This document shows positions 1-8,283 of a DNA stretch of 64,000 nt, one piece after another (within the stretch, counting starts at the first letter, position 1; every line of letters starts with the position of its first letter). Origin of the DNA: Empedobacter brevis NBRC 14943 = ATCC 43319 (GTDB taxonomy: Bacteria; Bacteroidota; Bacteroidia; Flavobacteriales; Weeksellaceae); NCBI RefSeq assembly GCF_000382425.1, contig NZ_KB908304.1, forward strand, positions 29,940 through 93,939. Reading direction: 5' to 3'. The notes below the pieces were generated by a model. The model worked only from the letters and a program-made list of their open reading frames with translations. It made no database searches and was not told the DNA's origin. The translations under genes were made by a program, and so were the position numbers.

Positions 1-142
1 CAAAAATGTACAAGGTCATTATACTTGCGAGTATATTTGGAGTTAGTGTAAAACCATAATCTACGACAAGTGCCGTAAGTGCTGCCAAATGCAATAGAAC
101 AACGAATTGCTGTACCCATTTTGCATATAAAAACTCTTTCAT
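1..142 (-). CDS. Membrane protein, 5' part only; possibly a Trk/Ktr-type potassium transporter
   Basis: An open frame starts at the ATG whose A is base 142 and runs leftward off the window, giving 47 residues beginning MKEFLYAKWVQQF. After a short basic/aromatic start it is hydrophobic (roughly residues 10-30 and 37-47), so the N-terminus lies in the membrane. It starts 18 bases after the DUF389 gene on the same strand and is probably the third gene of the nhaA operon. The LVVDYGF stretch reminds me of the long Trk/Ktr-type potassium transporters of this phylum, and the ion-transport context fits. That assignment is inference from a fragment; another multi-spanning membrane protein is possible. 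Confidence 0.5.
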   Translation of the reverse strand, partial: MKEFLYAKWVQQFVVLLHLAALTALVVDYGFTLTPNILASIMTLYIF

Positions 143-160
143 TTTTTATTCTCTTTCTGA

Positions 161-1471
161 CTATTCTGTCTGTGTATCTTGCACAAGTAATGTGTTCTTG
201 ACATTAAGCCGTTCATTCAGCCATTTCTTTATCTTTGTTTTATCCGGCTCTTTTGTTCCTTTTTCCAAATGATATAATACCAACCATTCTACTTTGGCAC
301 TATCAGTTCCTGTCATTTTTTCTATCTTACCGAGAGAAACATCCTTAAGCTCAGGAAACAAAACATTCAACTCTTTTACTAAACCTGGTTCAGTTACTTT
401 ATATTTATTGAGTTCCTGTCTCAGATTATTGATTGCAACATCTTTTTCAGATAGCGATACATCTTGTTTATTCAATTCACTGAGAATTTCCGATTTAAGA
501 TCTGCATCATCCTGTCTAAAATTTAAAGTTGTATTGTGAATCCCTTTTTCTTCCAGTAATCTATTGTACATCTCCATTTCTTCTTTGTTCAATTTTTTGT
601 TCAAAAAAGCGATATCCACATTTTTAGGATTTGCATTATAGTTCAGTTTTTTATATATTACGGTATATCCTTTATTATTAAACTCCGAATTAATAAATTC
701 TTCTACTGTCTTCGTGAATTTTTTTTCTTCAAAAAGATTATACGCTAAATAAAAACTAGGGACAATCATTACCATCATTAAACAGGTAATACTATACCGT
801 ATTCGTTTTTCCTTCTTCGAATCAATTGCGGATGATGCAGGATATTTTAGGTATTTAATGACTAAAAAAGTAGCAATACAAATAAAGAAGCAGTTAATCG
901 TATACAAGTAAAATGCTCCAAAAAAATAACTAAAATTAAAGGTCGCTAAACCATACCCAGCGGTACATAAAGGAGGCATCAATGCCGTAGCGATTGCGAC
1001 ACCTGGAATTGGGTTACCTTTTTCTACCCTTGTAATGGCGATGACTCCTACTAAACCTCCAAAAAATGCGATGAGTACATCATAAATATTGGGAGAAGTA
1101 CGGGCAAGCAGTTCAGACTGAACATCTTTGAAAGGACTTATATAAAAGTAAAAAGCAGATACCAATAAACTGACAACTGTAGCGATTAATAAATTTTTAA
1201 TGGATTTTCGTAAGAGCAAGAAATTATAGGTTCCCAATGCAAATCCTGCGCCCAAAATAGGTCCCATTAAAGGGGATATTAACATCGCACCGATAATTAC
1301 AGCAGTAGAATTTACATTTAGCCCCACTGATGCTATAATAATAGCACAAGCCAATATCCAAAGATTAGACCCTCTAAAAGATATATTAGCCGTTACATTT
1401 TCTAAAACCTTTTGTCTATCCTCTTCTCCATTGTGCAGGTTGATAAAATCCCATAATTTTTTGCTCACCAT
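161..1471 (-). CDS. DUF389 family membrane protein
   Basis: The 436-residue protein has the DUF389 layout: a short cytoplasmic N-terminus, then a membrane core over about residues 35-245 with the glycine/proline-rich stretch STAVIIGAMLISPLMGPILG and the later motif ATALMPPLC. A hydrophilic C-terminal half of about 190 residues follows, containing a helical, coiled-coil-like region. The biochemical role of DUF389 is unknown. It lies 17 bases downstream of nhaA and 18 bases upstream of another membrane protein gene, so it is probably co-transcribed in an ion-homeostasis operon. The family call is firm; any transport role is inferred only from context. Confidence 0.85.
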   Translation of the reverse strand: MVSKKLWDFINLHNGEEDRQKVLENVTANISFRGSNLWILACAIIIASVGLNVNSTAVIIGAMLISPLMGPILGAGFALGTYNFLLLRKSIKNLLIATVVSLLVSAFYFYISPFKDVQSELLARTSPNIYDVLIAFFGGLVGVIAITRVEKGNPIPGVAIATALMPPLCTAGYGLATFNFSYFFGAFYLYTINCFFICIATFLVIKYLKYPASSAIDSKKEKRIRYSITCLMMVMIVPSFYLAYNLFEEKKFTKTVEEFINSEFNNKGYTVIYKKLNYNANPKNVDIAFLNKKLNKEEMEMYNRLLEEKGIHNTTLNFRQDDADLKSEILSELNKQDVSLSEKDVAINNLRQELNKYKVTEPGLVKELNVLFPELKDVSLGKIEKMTGTDSAKVEWLVLYHLEKGTKEPDKTKIKKWLNERLNVKNTLLVQDTQTE

Positions 1472-1488
1472 ATGCTTATAAATTAAGG

Positions 1489-2814
1489 TTATTTTTTCAC
1501 TTCTTTGCTCAAGACATAATACCCTAATATACCTCCTATAATAGATGCTACAAAAATTCCAATTTTAGCCTGTGTCATATATTCTTCATTTGAGAAGGCT
1601 AAAGATGTAACAAACAGTGACATTGTAAATCCAATAGATGACAATAACCCCAAACCAAATAAATTTCTTACATTCATTCCTTCCGGAAATGAAGCCACTT
1701 TCAGCTTTACAAATAACAATGTAAAACCTACCACACCTACTACTTTTCCAACCAAAAGCCCTAACGCAACTCCAAGAGCCACATTCGTATTGAATAAATT
1801 TTCTATATCAATTGCAAGAGAAACACCCGCATTAGCCAATGCAAAAATCGGAATAATCAAAAAAGTCACCATCGGATGCATGGCATGCTCTAATTTTTGT
1901 AAGGGTGGAGTTGCAGCTACAACACTATTTTGAATTCCTTCCAAAATATGTAATTGCTCATTGGTTAGAGTCGGTTTACTGTTATCCGGATCAATCCCAT
2001 TAAACTTGTCTAACAATCTTTGGATATTATTACTCAATATTTTTTCATTGATTTTCACATCAGCCGGAATCGTAAATGCAGCTAATACCGCAGCAATAGT
2101 AGCATGTACTCCAGACAGTAAAAAAGTTGTCCAAACTCCACCTATTCCTAGAATAGCGTAAAACAAAATACTTCTTACTCCCATTTTATTACCAATATAC
2201 ATCGCTAATAATACTGAAGCTCCGATAATTAAATGAAACATCGAAATTTCGGACGTATAGAAGAAGGCAATTACCAAAACTGCTCCCAAGTCATCCACTA
2301 TTGCTAACGCAGTTAAAAATACTTTCAGAGTAAGCGGAATTCTATCTCCTAACAAATAAAGAACGCCTAAAGCGAAAGCAATGTCTGTCGCCATTGGAAT
2401 TCCCCAACCACTATGTACTTCTCCGATTGGATTTAAAAATAAATATATCGCTGCCGGCACCACCATCCCTCCAAGGGCTGCTGCAATAGGTAACAATGCT
2501 TTACGTGGATTGGATAATTCGCCTCCAACAATTTCTCGCTTCAATTCCAAACCGACTACAAAGAAAAATACAGCCATTAACCCATCATTAATCCAATGAT
2601 GTAAATTATATTCAAAATAAGTATTTCCGTCTAATTGAAATCCAAATTTATGCTCAAGAATATGATGATATTCTTCTGCTAAAGGTGAATTCGCAAATAT
2701 CAATGCAAGAATCACGCTAATTCCCAACACAATTCCACCCGATTTTTCCTGCTTAATAAAGCTCTGAATGGGTGATACAATTTTTTCAATAGGAGTTTTC
2801 TTTACTGTATTCAT
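1489..2814 (-). CDS. nhaA: Na+/H+ antiporter NhaA
   Basis: NhaA exports Na+ (or Li+) in exchange for protons across the inner membrane and serves salt and alkaline-pH tolerance. With the ATG at 2814 the protein has 441 residues. It shows MATDIAFALG (Asp144, matching E. coli Asp133) and AIVDDLGA (Asp174-Asp175, matching Asp163-Asp164), the ion-binding aspartates, at the constant offset of 11. About eleven or twelve membrane spans are evident. An in-frame start at 2943 would add 43 polar residues not typical of NhaA, so I chose the ATG before MNTVKKTPIEK. It is the first gene of a leftward operon and lies back to back with the kdp operon. Confidence 0.93.
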   Translation of the reverse strand: MNTVKKTPIEKIVSPIQSFIKQEKSGGIVLGISVILALIFANSPLAEEYHHILEHKFGFQLDGNTYFEYNLHHWINDGLMAVFFFVVGLELKREIVGGELSNPRKALLPIAAALGGMVVPAAIYLFLNPIGEVHSGWGIPMATDIAFALGVLYLLGDRIPLTLKVFLTALAIVDDLGAVLVIAFFYTSEISMFHLIIGASVLLAMYIGNKMGVRSILFYAILGIGGVWTTFLLSGVHATIAAVLAAFTIPADVKINEKILSNNIQRLLDKFNGIDPDNSKPTLTNEQLHILEGIQNSVVAATPPLQKLEHAMHPMVTFLIIPIFALANAGVSLAIDIENLFNTNVALGVALGLLVGKVVGVVGFTLLFVKLKVASFPEGMNVRNLFGLGLLSSIGFTMSLFVTSLAFSNEEYMTQAKIGIFVASIIGGILGYYVLSKEVKK

Positions 2815-3129
2815 TTTTATTTGGTTATCTTTTTTTTGTTGCCTTGAAGAATAAGTTAGAAAATACTCATTCTTTAACTGATAAAGTACAAAAGTATAAA
2901 ATTCAAAACGATTCTCCTTATTCATCAAGGTAATATCATCCAATAAGAATCCTTCTTTTTAAAGAACTGCAACAAGCTATCATTATGATAATAACCTTAT
3001 CAAAATGATACACTTTTCCATTTTTAAAAATAACGAAAAAACACTTAAAAAACTGATTTACATACCCTCACTAAAAGTTTACTTCTACTGGAATAAATTT
3101 TGGCATGTTGAATTTTAAATAATTCGTAA
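2815..3129. other. Divergent intergenic region between nhaA and the kdp operon
   Basis: About 315 bases without a convincing gene separate the two divergent operons, so both promoters should lie here. The stretch 2815-2943 stays open in the nhaA frame but is unlike NhaA. I see no perfect TAnnTTTG box and no clean sigma-54 site; the nearest match, at 3089-3105, has the wrong GG-to-GC spacing. No stable hairpin was seen. Confidence 0.5.
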
Positions 3130-3270
3130 ATGAAAAAAACAAATGCTGAATACAAACAAAGAAAAAAAACATCACTTCCAAAATGGCTAAAATCCTATCA
3201 TTTATTGCTATTTGCACTAGTCATCCTATTCATTTTTGGTGCTTTTATGAAGCATCTAAGTTCACTTTAA
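3130..3270 (+). CDS. Small single-span membrane protein at the head of the kdp operon
   Basis: A 46-residue frame starts with ATG at 3130. It has a very basic N-terminus (MKKTNAEYKQRKKTSLPKW), one hydrophobic span over about residues 24-40, and a short tail. The positive-inside rule predicts a cytoplasmic N-terminus. It ends 13 bases before the next small frame, and the chain of closely spaced genes continues into kdpFABC. I do not recognise the family. Position and composition suggest an accessory peptide of the potassium pump, but that is inference. Confidence 0.55.
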   Translation: MKKTNAEYKQRKKTSLPKWLKSYHLLLFALVILFIFGAFMKHLSSL

Positions 3271-3283
3271 AAAACAAATAAAA

Positions 3284-3367
3284 ATGATAACAATAGTTTT
3301 AGTAATTGCAGGTTTGGCCTGTTTTGTTTTGTTCATAAAATCAATTGACTTTTTTGAGAAAATTTAA
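3284..3367 (+). CDS. 27-residue hydrophobic peptide, KdpF-like
   Basis: A 27-residue frame starts with ATG at 3284 and encodes one membrane span (ITIVLVIAGLACFVLFIKS) ending in SIDFFEKI. KdpF proteins are about 25-30 residues with one span and stabilise the KdpFABC complex. This peptide has that size and layout but lacks the LLKPEKF-type end found in the second peptide at 3806. It sits 6 bases before the next gene. It could be a diverged kdpF paralogue or another small-subunit peptide. Confidence 0.5.
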   Translation: MITIVLVIAGLACFVLFIKSIDFFEKI

Positions 3368-3373
3368 AAAAAG

Positions 3374-3733
3374 ATGAAAACAAAAATCATAAATACGATA
3401 CAACAATGGATCCCGGAAATCGTAAACTTTTTCCCGGATATTGACAAGTTGGATGATACGCTCGCAGACTATCAGCTGCTTCACAAATTAGGAGAAATAT
3501 GTATGAGTAAAATTTGTTCCGGATTAGAAGATGAGCTGGAACGCGTACAGGAAATCGTTAAAGTAATCAATTTACTTTATCAGGGAGGAAACCAATATAC
3601 CCGAAATGCGATTGAAAATGAATTTTTAACAACATTATCACATGAAGAGAGTCCGGGAAGTCTAAGAACACATCTTCACCTCTTCCCTTCTGAATTAAGA
3701 AAAGGATATATCAAAATAATTTTAGAGAATTAG
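3374..3733 (+). CDS. Uncharacterised 119-residue soluble protein in the kdp operon
   Basis: The protein is predicted to be helical and cytoplasmic, with no signal peptide or membrane span. Features are an N-terminal WIPEIVNFFPDID segment, a central region with two cysteines (EICMSKICSGLEDELE), and a C-terminal HLHLFPSELRKGY motif. Bacteroidota encode small DUF-type proteins of this shape, and it may belong to a family such as DUF7674, but I cannot confirm that by eye. It lies between the 27-residue peptide (6 bases upstream) and kdpF (about 70 bases downstream, with a repeat between), so it is probably part of the kdp transcript. No function can be assigned. Confidence 0.75.
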   Translation: MKTKIINTIQQWIPEIVNFFPDIDKLDDTLADYQLLHKLGEICMSKICSGLEDELERVQEIVKVINLLYQGGNQYTRNAIENEFLTTLSHEESPGSLRTHLHLFPSELRKGYIKIILEN

Positions 3734-3736
3734 TTT

Positions 3737-3775
3737 ATGGGGATAAAGTCAGAAGTGAAAAGCCACCTTACCTCT
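3737..3775 (+). repeat. Intergenic repeat copy A before kdpF
   Basis: This copy and the one at 3891-3929 share ATGGGGA, then exactly 14 bases from its start to AGAAGTGAAAA, and then a 25-base segment that matches at 21 of 25 positions by my count. Each copy lies just upstream of a kdp start codon. Confidence 0.65.
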
Positions 3776-3805
3776 AACCTCTTCCCAAAATAAAAAAGAA
3801 AATTT

Positions 3806-3883
3806 ATGACAGCATTATTCATCGTAGCCATAGGTGTATTTGTTTACATCTGCTACGTATTACTTAAACCGGAAAAATTTTAA
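3806..3883 (+). CDS. kdpF: Potassium-transporting ATPase small subunit KdpF
   Basis: The 25-residue peptide starts with ATG at 3806. It is one membrane span followed by the ending YVLLKPEKF, matching the L..PE.F end typical of KdpF. KdpF is a lipid-like stabiliser of the KdpABC complex in the inner membrane. Its position directly before kdpA (68 bases) is the standard order. It is flanked on both sides by copies of a short intergenic repeat. The call is confident despite the small size because of motif, size and order together. Confidence 0.85.
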   Translation: MTALFIVAIGVFVYICYVLLKPEKF

Positions 3884-3890
3884 AATAATA

Positions 3891-3929
3891 ATGGGGAGGA
3901 AATAAGAAGTGAAAAATCATCTTACTTCT
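3891..3929 (+). repeat. Intergenic repeat copy B before kdpA
   Basis: This is the second copy of the ATGGGGA / AGAAGTGAAAA repeat, 154 bases after copy A. It ends about 20 bases before the kdpA start codon, so the pair brackets kdpF. Confidence 0.65.
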
Positions 3930-3951
3930 TACCCAAGAAAACAAACAACAA

Positions 3952-5640
3952 ATGAGCACAGAAATTTTAGGAATAATCGTCATGTTTACTTTATCGGTAT
4001 TCTTAGCAATACCATTGGGTAAATACATTGCAAAAGTCTATGGTTGTGAAAAAACGCTGCTTGATCCGATTTTTAATCCCATAGAACGGATCTTTTACAA
4101 AATCAGTGGTATCAATCCACAGTCGGAAATGAACTGGAAAGAACAAATGGTCGCATTGATTACCATTAATATGGTCTGGTTCCTATTGGGTATGCTTATC
4201 CTGATGACCCAGGGGAGTCTTCCATTAAATCCGGATAAAAACCCGAGCATGTCGGCAGACCTTGCATTTAACACCGTCATATCATTTGTGGTAAACTGTA
4301 ATCTGCAGCACTATTCAGGAGAATCAGGTTTAAGCTATCTGGGGCAATATTGGTTAATGTTCTTACAGTTTGTAAGTGCCGGAACCGGAATGGCAGCAGC
4401 AGTCGTATTATTCAGGGCATTCAGAGATAAATCAGCTGATACCTTGGGCAACTTTTACAACAATTTTGTAAAATCATGTACCCGTATTTTACTTCCTATA
4501 TCATTTGTAGTCGCGATCATACTTACGTTTGAAGGTACTCCGATGACTTTTGAAGGAAAAGATACGATTACGACTTTACAGGGAGATTCGGTAGAAGTGT
4601 CAAGAGGACCGGCAGCTGCCTTTATAGGGATCAAACATATAGGAACTAATGGAGGTGGATTTTTCGGAGTCAACTCTGCCCATCCCTTTGAAAATCCATC
4701 CTATCTGTCCAATATGGTCGAAATGATTGCCCAACTGATTGTACCATTGGCTATGGTTTTCGCTTTTGGCTATTTCATTAGACGAAAAAAACTTTCGTGG
4801 ATAATATTTGGCGTAATGACAGTAGGATTTTTAATGTTGACCATTCCAAATATACATATGGAAATGAACGGAAATCCTGCCATTGCAGCCATGGGTATCG
4901 ACAATTCATTGGGAGCTATGGAAGGAAAAGAAATCCGTTTGGGAGCACCGGCATCGGGATTTTGGAGTATCGTTACTACCGTGATTTCTACAGGTTCAGT
5001 GAACTCCATGCATGATAGTTCGATGGCGTTATCCGGAATGAATGAATTGCTGGCGATGATGATCAATGCATTTTATGGCGGTGTTGGAGTCGGTTTATTA
5101 AACTTCTTTATTTTCATCATACTAGCTGTATTTATCAGTGGATTAATGGTAGGAAGAACTCCCGAGTTCCTAGGCAAAAAAGTAGAAGCAAGAGAAATGA
5201 AAATCGCCATGATTATTGCCTTGTTACATCCGTTCCTGATACTCGTTGGAACAGCATTGGCAACTGCTTTGCCTCAGTATACTGCTGATTCTCTCAATAA
5301 CCCGGGATTTCACGGACTCAGCGAAATACTTTATGAATATACTTCATCATCAGCGAACAATGGTAGCGGATTTGAAGGACTTGGTGATAACACGCCTTGG
5401 TGGAATATCAGTACGGGATTTGTACTTCTCCTTTCACGGTTCTTACCGATCATAGGTCCTGTGGCAATTGCGGGCTTATTGGCACAAAAAAAATTCGTAC
5501 CGGAAGGAGACGGAACATTAAAGACCGATACAGCTACTTTCGGACTGATGATTTTTGCCGTAATTGTTATCATAGCTGCTTTGGCATTCTTCCCTGTATT
5601 GGCATTAGGTCCGATTGCAGAATATTTTTCACTTTATTAA
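3952..5640 (+). CDS. kdpA: Potassium-transporting ATPase subunit KdpA
   Basis: KdpA is the channel-like subunit that selects K+ in the high-affinity KdpFABC pump. The 562-residue length is normal for the family. It contains repeated selectivity-filter-like loops, including CNLQHYSGESGLSYLGQ and GTNGGGFFGVNSAHPFENP, and about ten hydrophobic spans. It is followed by kdpB after 21 bases. KdpA passes K+ through an intersubunit tunnel to KdpB, where ATP hydrolysis drives release into the cytoplasm. GC content looks higher than in most genes of the window. Confidence 0.97.
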   Translation: MSTEILGIIVMFTLSVFLAIPLGKYIAKVYGCEKTLLDPIFNPIERIFYKISGINPQSEMNWKEQMVALITINMVWFLLGMLILMTQGSLPLNPDKNPSMSADLAFNTVISFVVNCNLQHYSGESGLSYLGQYWLMFLQFVSAGTGMAAAVVLFRAFRDKSADTLGNFYNNFVKSCTRILLPISFVVAIILTFEGTPMTFEGKDTITTLQGDSVEVSRGPAAAFIGIKHIGTNGGGFFGVNSAHPFENPSYLSNMVEMIAQLIVPLAMVFAFGYFIRRKKLSWIIFGVMTVGFLMLTIPNIHMEMNGNPAIAAMGIDNSLGAMEGKEIRLGAPASGFWSIVTTVISTGSVNSMHDSSMALSGMNELLAMMINAFYGGVGVGLLNFFIFIILAVFISGLMVGRTPEFLGKKVEAREMKIAMIIALLHPFLILVGTALATALPQYTADSLNNPGFHGLSEILYEYTSSSANNGSGFEGLGDNTPWWNISTGFVLLLSRFLPIIGPVAIAGLLAQKKFVPEGDGTLKTDTATFGLMIFAVIVIIAALAFFPVLALGPIAEYFSLY

Positions 5641-5661
5641 ACTGATTAAAGAATTTTAGAA

Positions 5662-7671
5662 ATGAACAATAATACATCATTGTTTCAAAAAGATATGGTT
5701 CAGGAAGCCTTGAAGCAATCTTTTGTGAAACTCAATCCGAAAATCATGTTCCGCAACCCGGTTATGTTTACTGTATGGATAGGTACACTTGTCATGTTAA
5801 TTGTCAGCCTGTGGACATTGTTTGGTGCACAGGGGCAAGGAAGCTTTATATACAATCTCGTTGTATTCATCGTCCTTTTTAAAACACTGTTGTTTGCTAA
5901 TTTTGCAGAAGCCATTGCCGAAGCAAGAGGTAAAGCACAGGCGGAAAGTTTACGTAAAACAAGAGAAGAAACTCCGGCAAGATTAAAAAACGGGAAAACC
6001 ATTTCATCCGCCGAGTTACAGAAAGGCGATGTTTTCATCTGTAAAGCAGGCGATATCATTCCATCTGACGGAGAAATTATCGAAGGCCTGGCTACTATAG
6101 ATGAAAGTGCCATTACCGGAGAATCTGCTCCTGTGATCCGTGAAGCAGGGGGCGATAAAAGCTCCGTAACAGGTGGTACCAAAGTTTTATCAGATAAAAT
6201 CGTGGTACAGGTAACAGCGCAACCCGGTGAAAGTTTCCTGGACAAAATGATTGCTTTAGTAGAAGGTGCTGCCCGACAAAAAACACCGAATGAAATCGCT
6301 TTAACGATTTTATTGGCAGGGTTTACATTGGTATTTATTATTGTCTGTGTAACGCTGAAACCATTTGCTGATTATGCGAATGTTAACATCACAATCGCAT
6401 CCTTTATCTCTCTGTTTGTCTGTCTGATCCCTACCACTATCGGAGGCTTATTGTCAGCCATCGGGATTGCAGGGATGGACAGAGCCCTGAGAGCGAATGT
6501 AATTACCAAAAGTGGTAAAGCAGTTGAAACCGCTGGTGACATTGATGTTTTGTTATTGGATAAAACAGGAACAATTACCATCGGTAACCGTAAAGCAACC
6601 CATTTTCATTCTGCCAATGGTATTGACGAGAAAAAACTCATAAAAGCCGCTGTACTAAGCTCCATGGCCGATGAAACACCGGAAGGAAAGTCGATTATCG
6701 AACTTGCCGGAGTTAATCCATTAAGCTATGAAGCAAGAAATCCTCAATTCATAAAGTTTACGGCGGAGACAAGGAGTTCAGGTATAGACTATGAAAACAC
6801 ACGTATCCGAAAAGGAGCAACTGATGCCATTAAAAATATCGTTACACGAGCAGGCAATGCGTTTCCAAAAGAAGTTGAGGAAAAAGTTAAAATTATTTCT
6901 TCAAATGGTGGCACTCCGTTGGTTGTATCAGAGAATGAAATCGCTTTGGGCGTGATTGAATTACAGGATATCATTAAACCCGGTATCCGGGAACGTTTTG
7001 AACGTCTGCGTAAAATGGGTATCAAAACCGTTATGGTAACAGGAGACAATCCTTTAACTGCAAAATTCATTGCTGAAAAGGCCGGTGTAGATGATTTTAT
7101 AGCCGAAGCTAAGCCTGAAGACAAGATGAACTACATCAAAAAAGAGCAAAGTGAGGGCCGTTTGGTTGCGATGATGGGGGACGGAACAAACGATGCGCCA
7201 GCATTGGCTCAGGCTGATGTAGGCGTTGCAATGAATTCCGGTACACAAGCAGCGAAGGAAGCCGGCAATATGGTGGATCTGGACAACGACCCTACCAAAT
7301 TGATTGAAGTGGTGGAAATCGGCAAACAGTTACTCATGACCCGTGGTACATTGACCACTTTCAGTATTGCGAATGATGTGGCCAAATATTTCGCTATCAT
7401 TCCGGCATTGTTTATTACAGCTATTCCGGCATTGCAAGGGCTCAATATCATGAATTTACACAGTCCGGAAAGTGCTATACTGTCGGCCGTTATTTTCAAT
7501 GCGATCATCATTCCGATGCTAATTCCATTGGCTTTAAAGGGTGTTACCTACAAGCCAATCGGAGCAAGTGCTTTGCTCCGTAGAAACCTGCTCATCTTTG
7601 GTCTAGGAGGTATCCTGGTACCCTTTGCAGGAATCAAGCTGATAGATATGCTTATATCAGTTTTCTTTTAA
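5662..7671 (+). CDS. kdpB: Potassium-transporting P-type ATPase subunit KdpB
   Basis: KdpB is the catalytic P-type ATPase subunit of the Kdp pump. The 669-residue protein shows the actuator motif TGES (residues 152-155), the membrane motif CLIPTTIGG (about 254-262), the phosphorylation motif DKTGTIT with Asp300, and the hinge motif [21 protein letters not shown]. All key residues are intact. It lies 21 bases after kdpA and 19 bases before kdpC, so the pump genes form one transcription unit. Confidence 0.97.
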   Translation: MNNNTSLFQKDMVQEALKQSFVKLNPKIMFRNPVMFTVWIGTLVMLIVSLWTLFGAQGQGSFIYNLVVFIVLFKTLLFANFAEAIAEARGKAQAESLRKTREETPARLKNGKTISSAELQKGDVFICKAGDIIPSDGEIIEGLATIDESAITGESAPVIREAGGDKSSVTGGTKVLSDKIVVQVTAQPGESFLDKMIALVEGAARQKTPNEIALTILLAGFTLVFIIVCVTLKPFADYANVNITIASFISLFVCLIPTTIGGLLSAIGIAGMDRALRANVITKSGKAVETAGDIDVLLLDKTGTITIGNRKATHFHSANGIDEKKLIKAAVLSSMADETPEGKSIIELAGVNPLSYEARNPQFIKFTAETRSSGIDYENTRIRKGATDAIKNIVTRAGNAFPKEVEEKVKIISSNGGTPLVVSENEIALGVIELQDIIKPGIRERFERLRKMGIKTVMVTGDNPLTAKFIAEKAGVDDFIAEAKPEDKMNYIKKEQSEGRLVAMMGDGTNDAPALAQADVGVAMNSGTQAAKEAGNMVDLDNDPTKLIEVVEIGKQLLMTRGTLTTFSIANDVAKYFAIIPALFITAIPALQGLNIMNLHSPESAILSAVIFNAIIIPMLIPLALKGVTYKPIGASALLRRNLLIFGLGGILVPFAGIKLIDMLISVFF

Positions 7672-7690
7672 TCAATTTTAAATAAGAGTA

Positions 7691-8251
7691 ATGAAAAAAC
7701 ATATTTTGCCCGCAATAAAATTAACCACTGTTATGATGCTGTTCTTTACAGTCATTTATCCACTTGTAGTCTGGGGAATTGCACAGTTTGCTCCCAATGC
7801 CGGAAAAGGAGAAATTATTGAACATAACGGAAAGAAGCATTATGTGAATATTGGTCAGTCTTTTACAGACGACAACTATTTCTGGTCAAGACCATCCGCT
7901 GTGGATTACAATGCTGCCGGTTCAGGAGGCAGTAACAAAGGTCCTTCCAATGCCGAATATTTAGCAGACGTTCAGGCCCGAATTGATACTTTTTTAGTAC
8001 ACAACCCGGAGGTTCATAAATCTGAAATACCTGTTGATCTGGTGACAGCCAGCGGAAGCGGATTGGATCCAAACTTTTCCGTTCAGGCTGCAAAAGTACA
8101 GATAAAACGGATCGCTAAAATAAGAGGTATTGATGAACTGAAATTAAATCAATTAGTTGATCAGCAAACTGAAAAACCTTTATGGGGCATATTCGGCCCT
8201 GAAAAAATAAATGTATTGAAACTAAATATCGCGTTAGACGGGTTAAAGTAA
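7691..8251 (+). CDS. kdpC: Potassium-transporting ATPase subunit KdpC
   Basis: KdpC is the single-span subunit with a periplasmic domain that supports the KdpFABC complex. At 186 residues it has normal length. One N-terminal membrane span (about residues 10-32) is followed by the typical motifs FWSRPSAVDYNA, GGSNKGPSN and LVTASGSGLDPNFSVQAA. It ends 32 bases before the porin gene, and the space between contains short near-repeats of ATTGAAAGT. Confidence 0.96.
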   Translation: MKKHILPAIKLTTVMMLFFTVIYPLVVWGIAQFAPNAGKGEIIEHNGKKHYVNIGQSFTDDNYFWSRPSAVDYNAAGSGGSNKGPSNAEYLADVQARIDTFLVHNPEVHKSEIPVDLVTASGSGLDPNFSVQAAKVQIKRIAKIRGIDELKLNQLVDQQTEKPLWGIFGPEKINVLKLNIALDGLK

Positions 8252-8283
8252 TTGAAAGTTGAAAATGAAACATTGAAAGTAAA

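Noticed and set aside
3089..3105. Sigma-54-like promoter TGGAATAAATTTTGGCA before the kdp operon
   Set aside because: GG to GC spacing is 11 instead of the strict 10, and the -12 side reads TTGGCA rather than TTGCA.
5700..6245. Long minus-strand open frame (181 codons) inside kdpB
   Set aside because: It is antisense to the conserved kdpB gene, and its composition is a mirror of the kdpB codons; no start signal or family resemblance.
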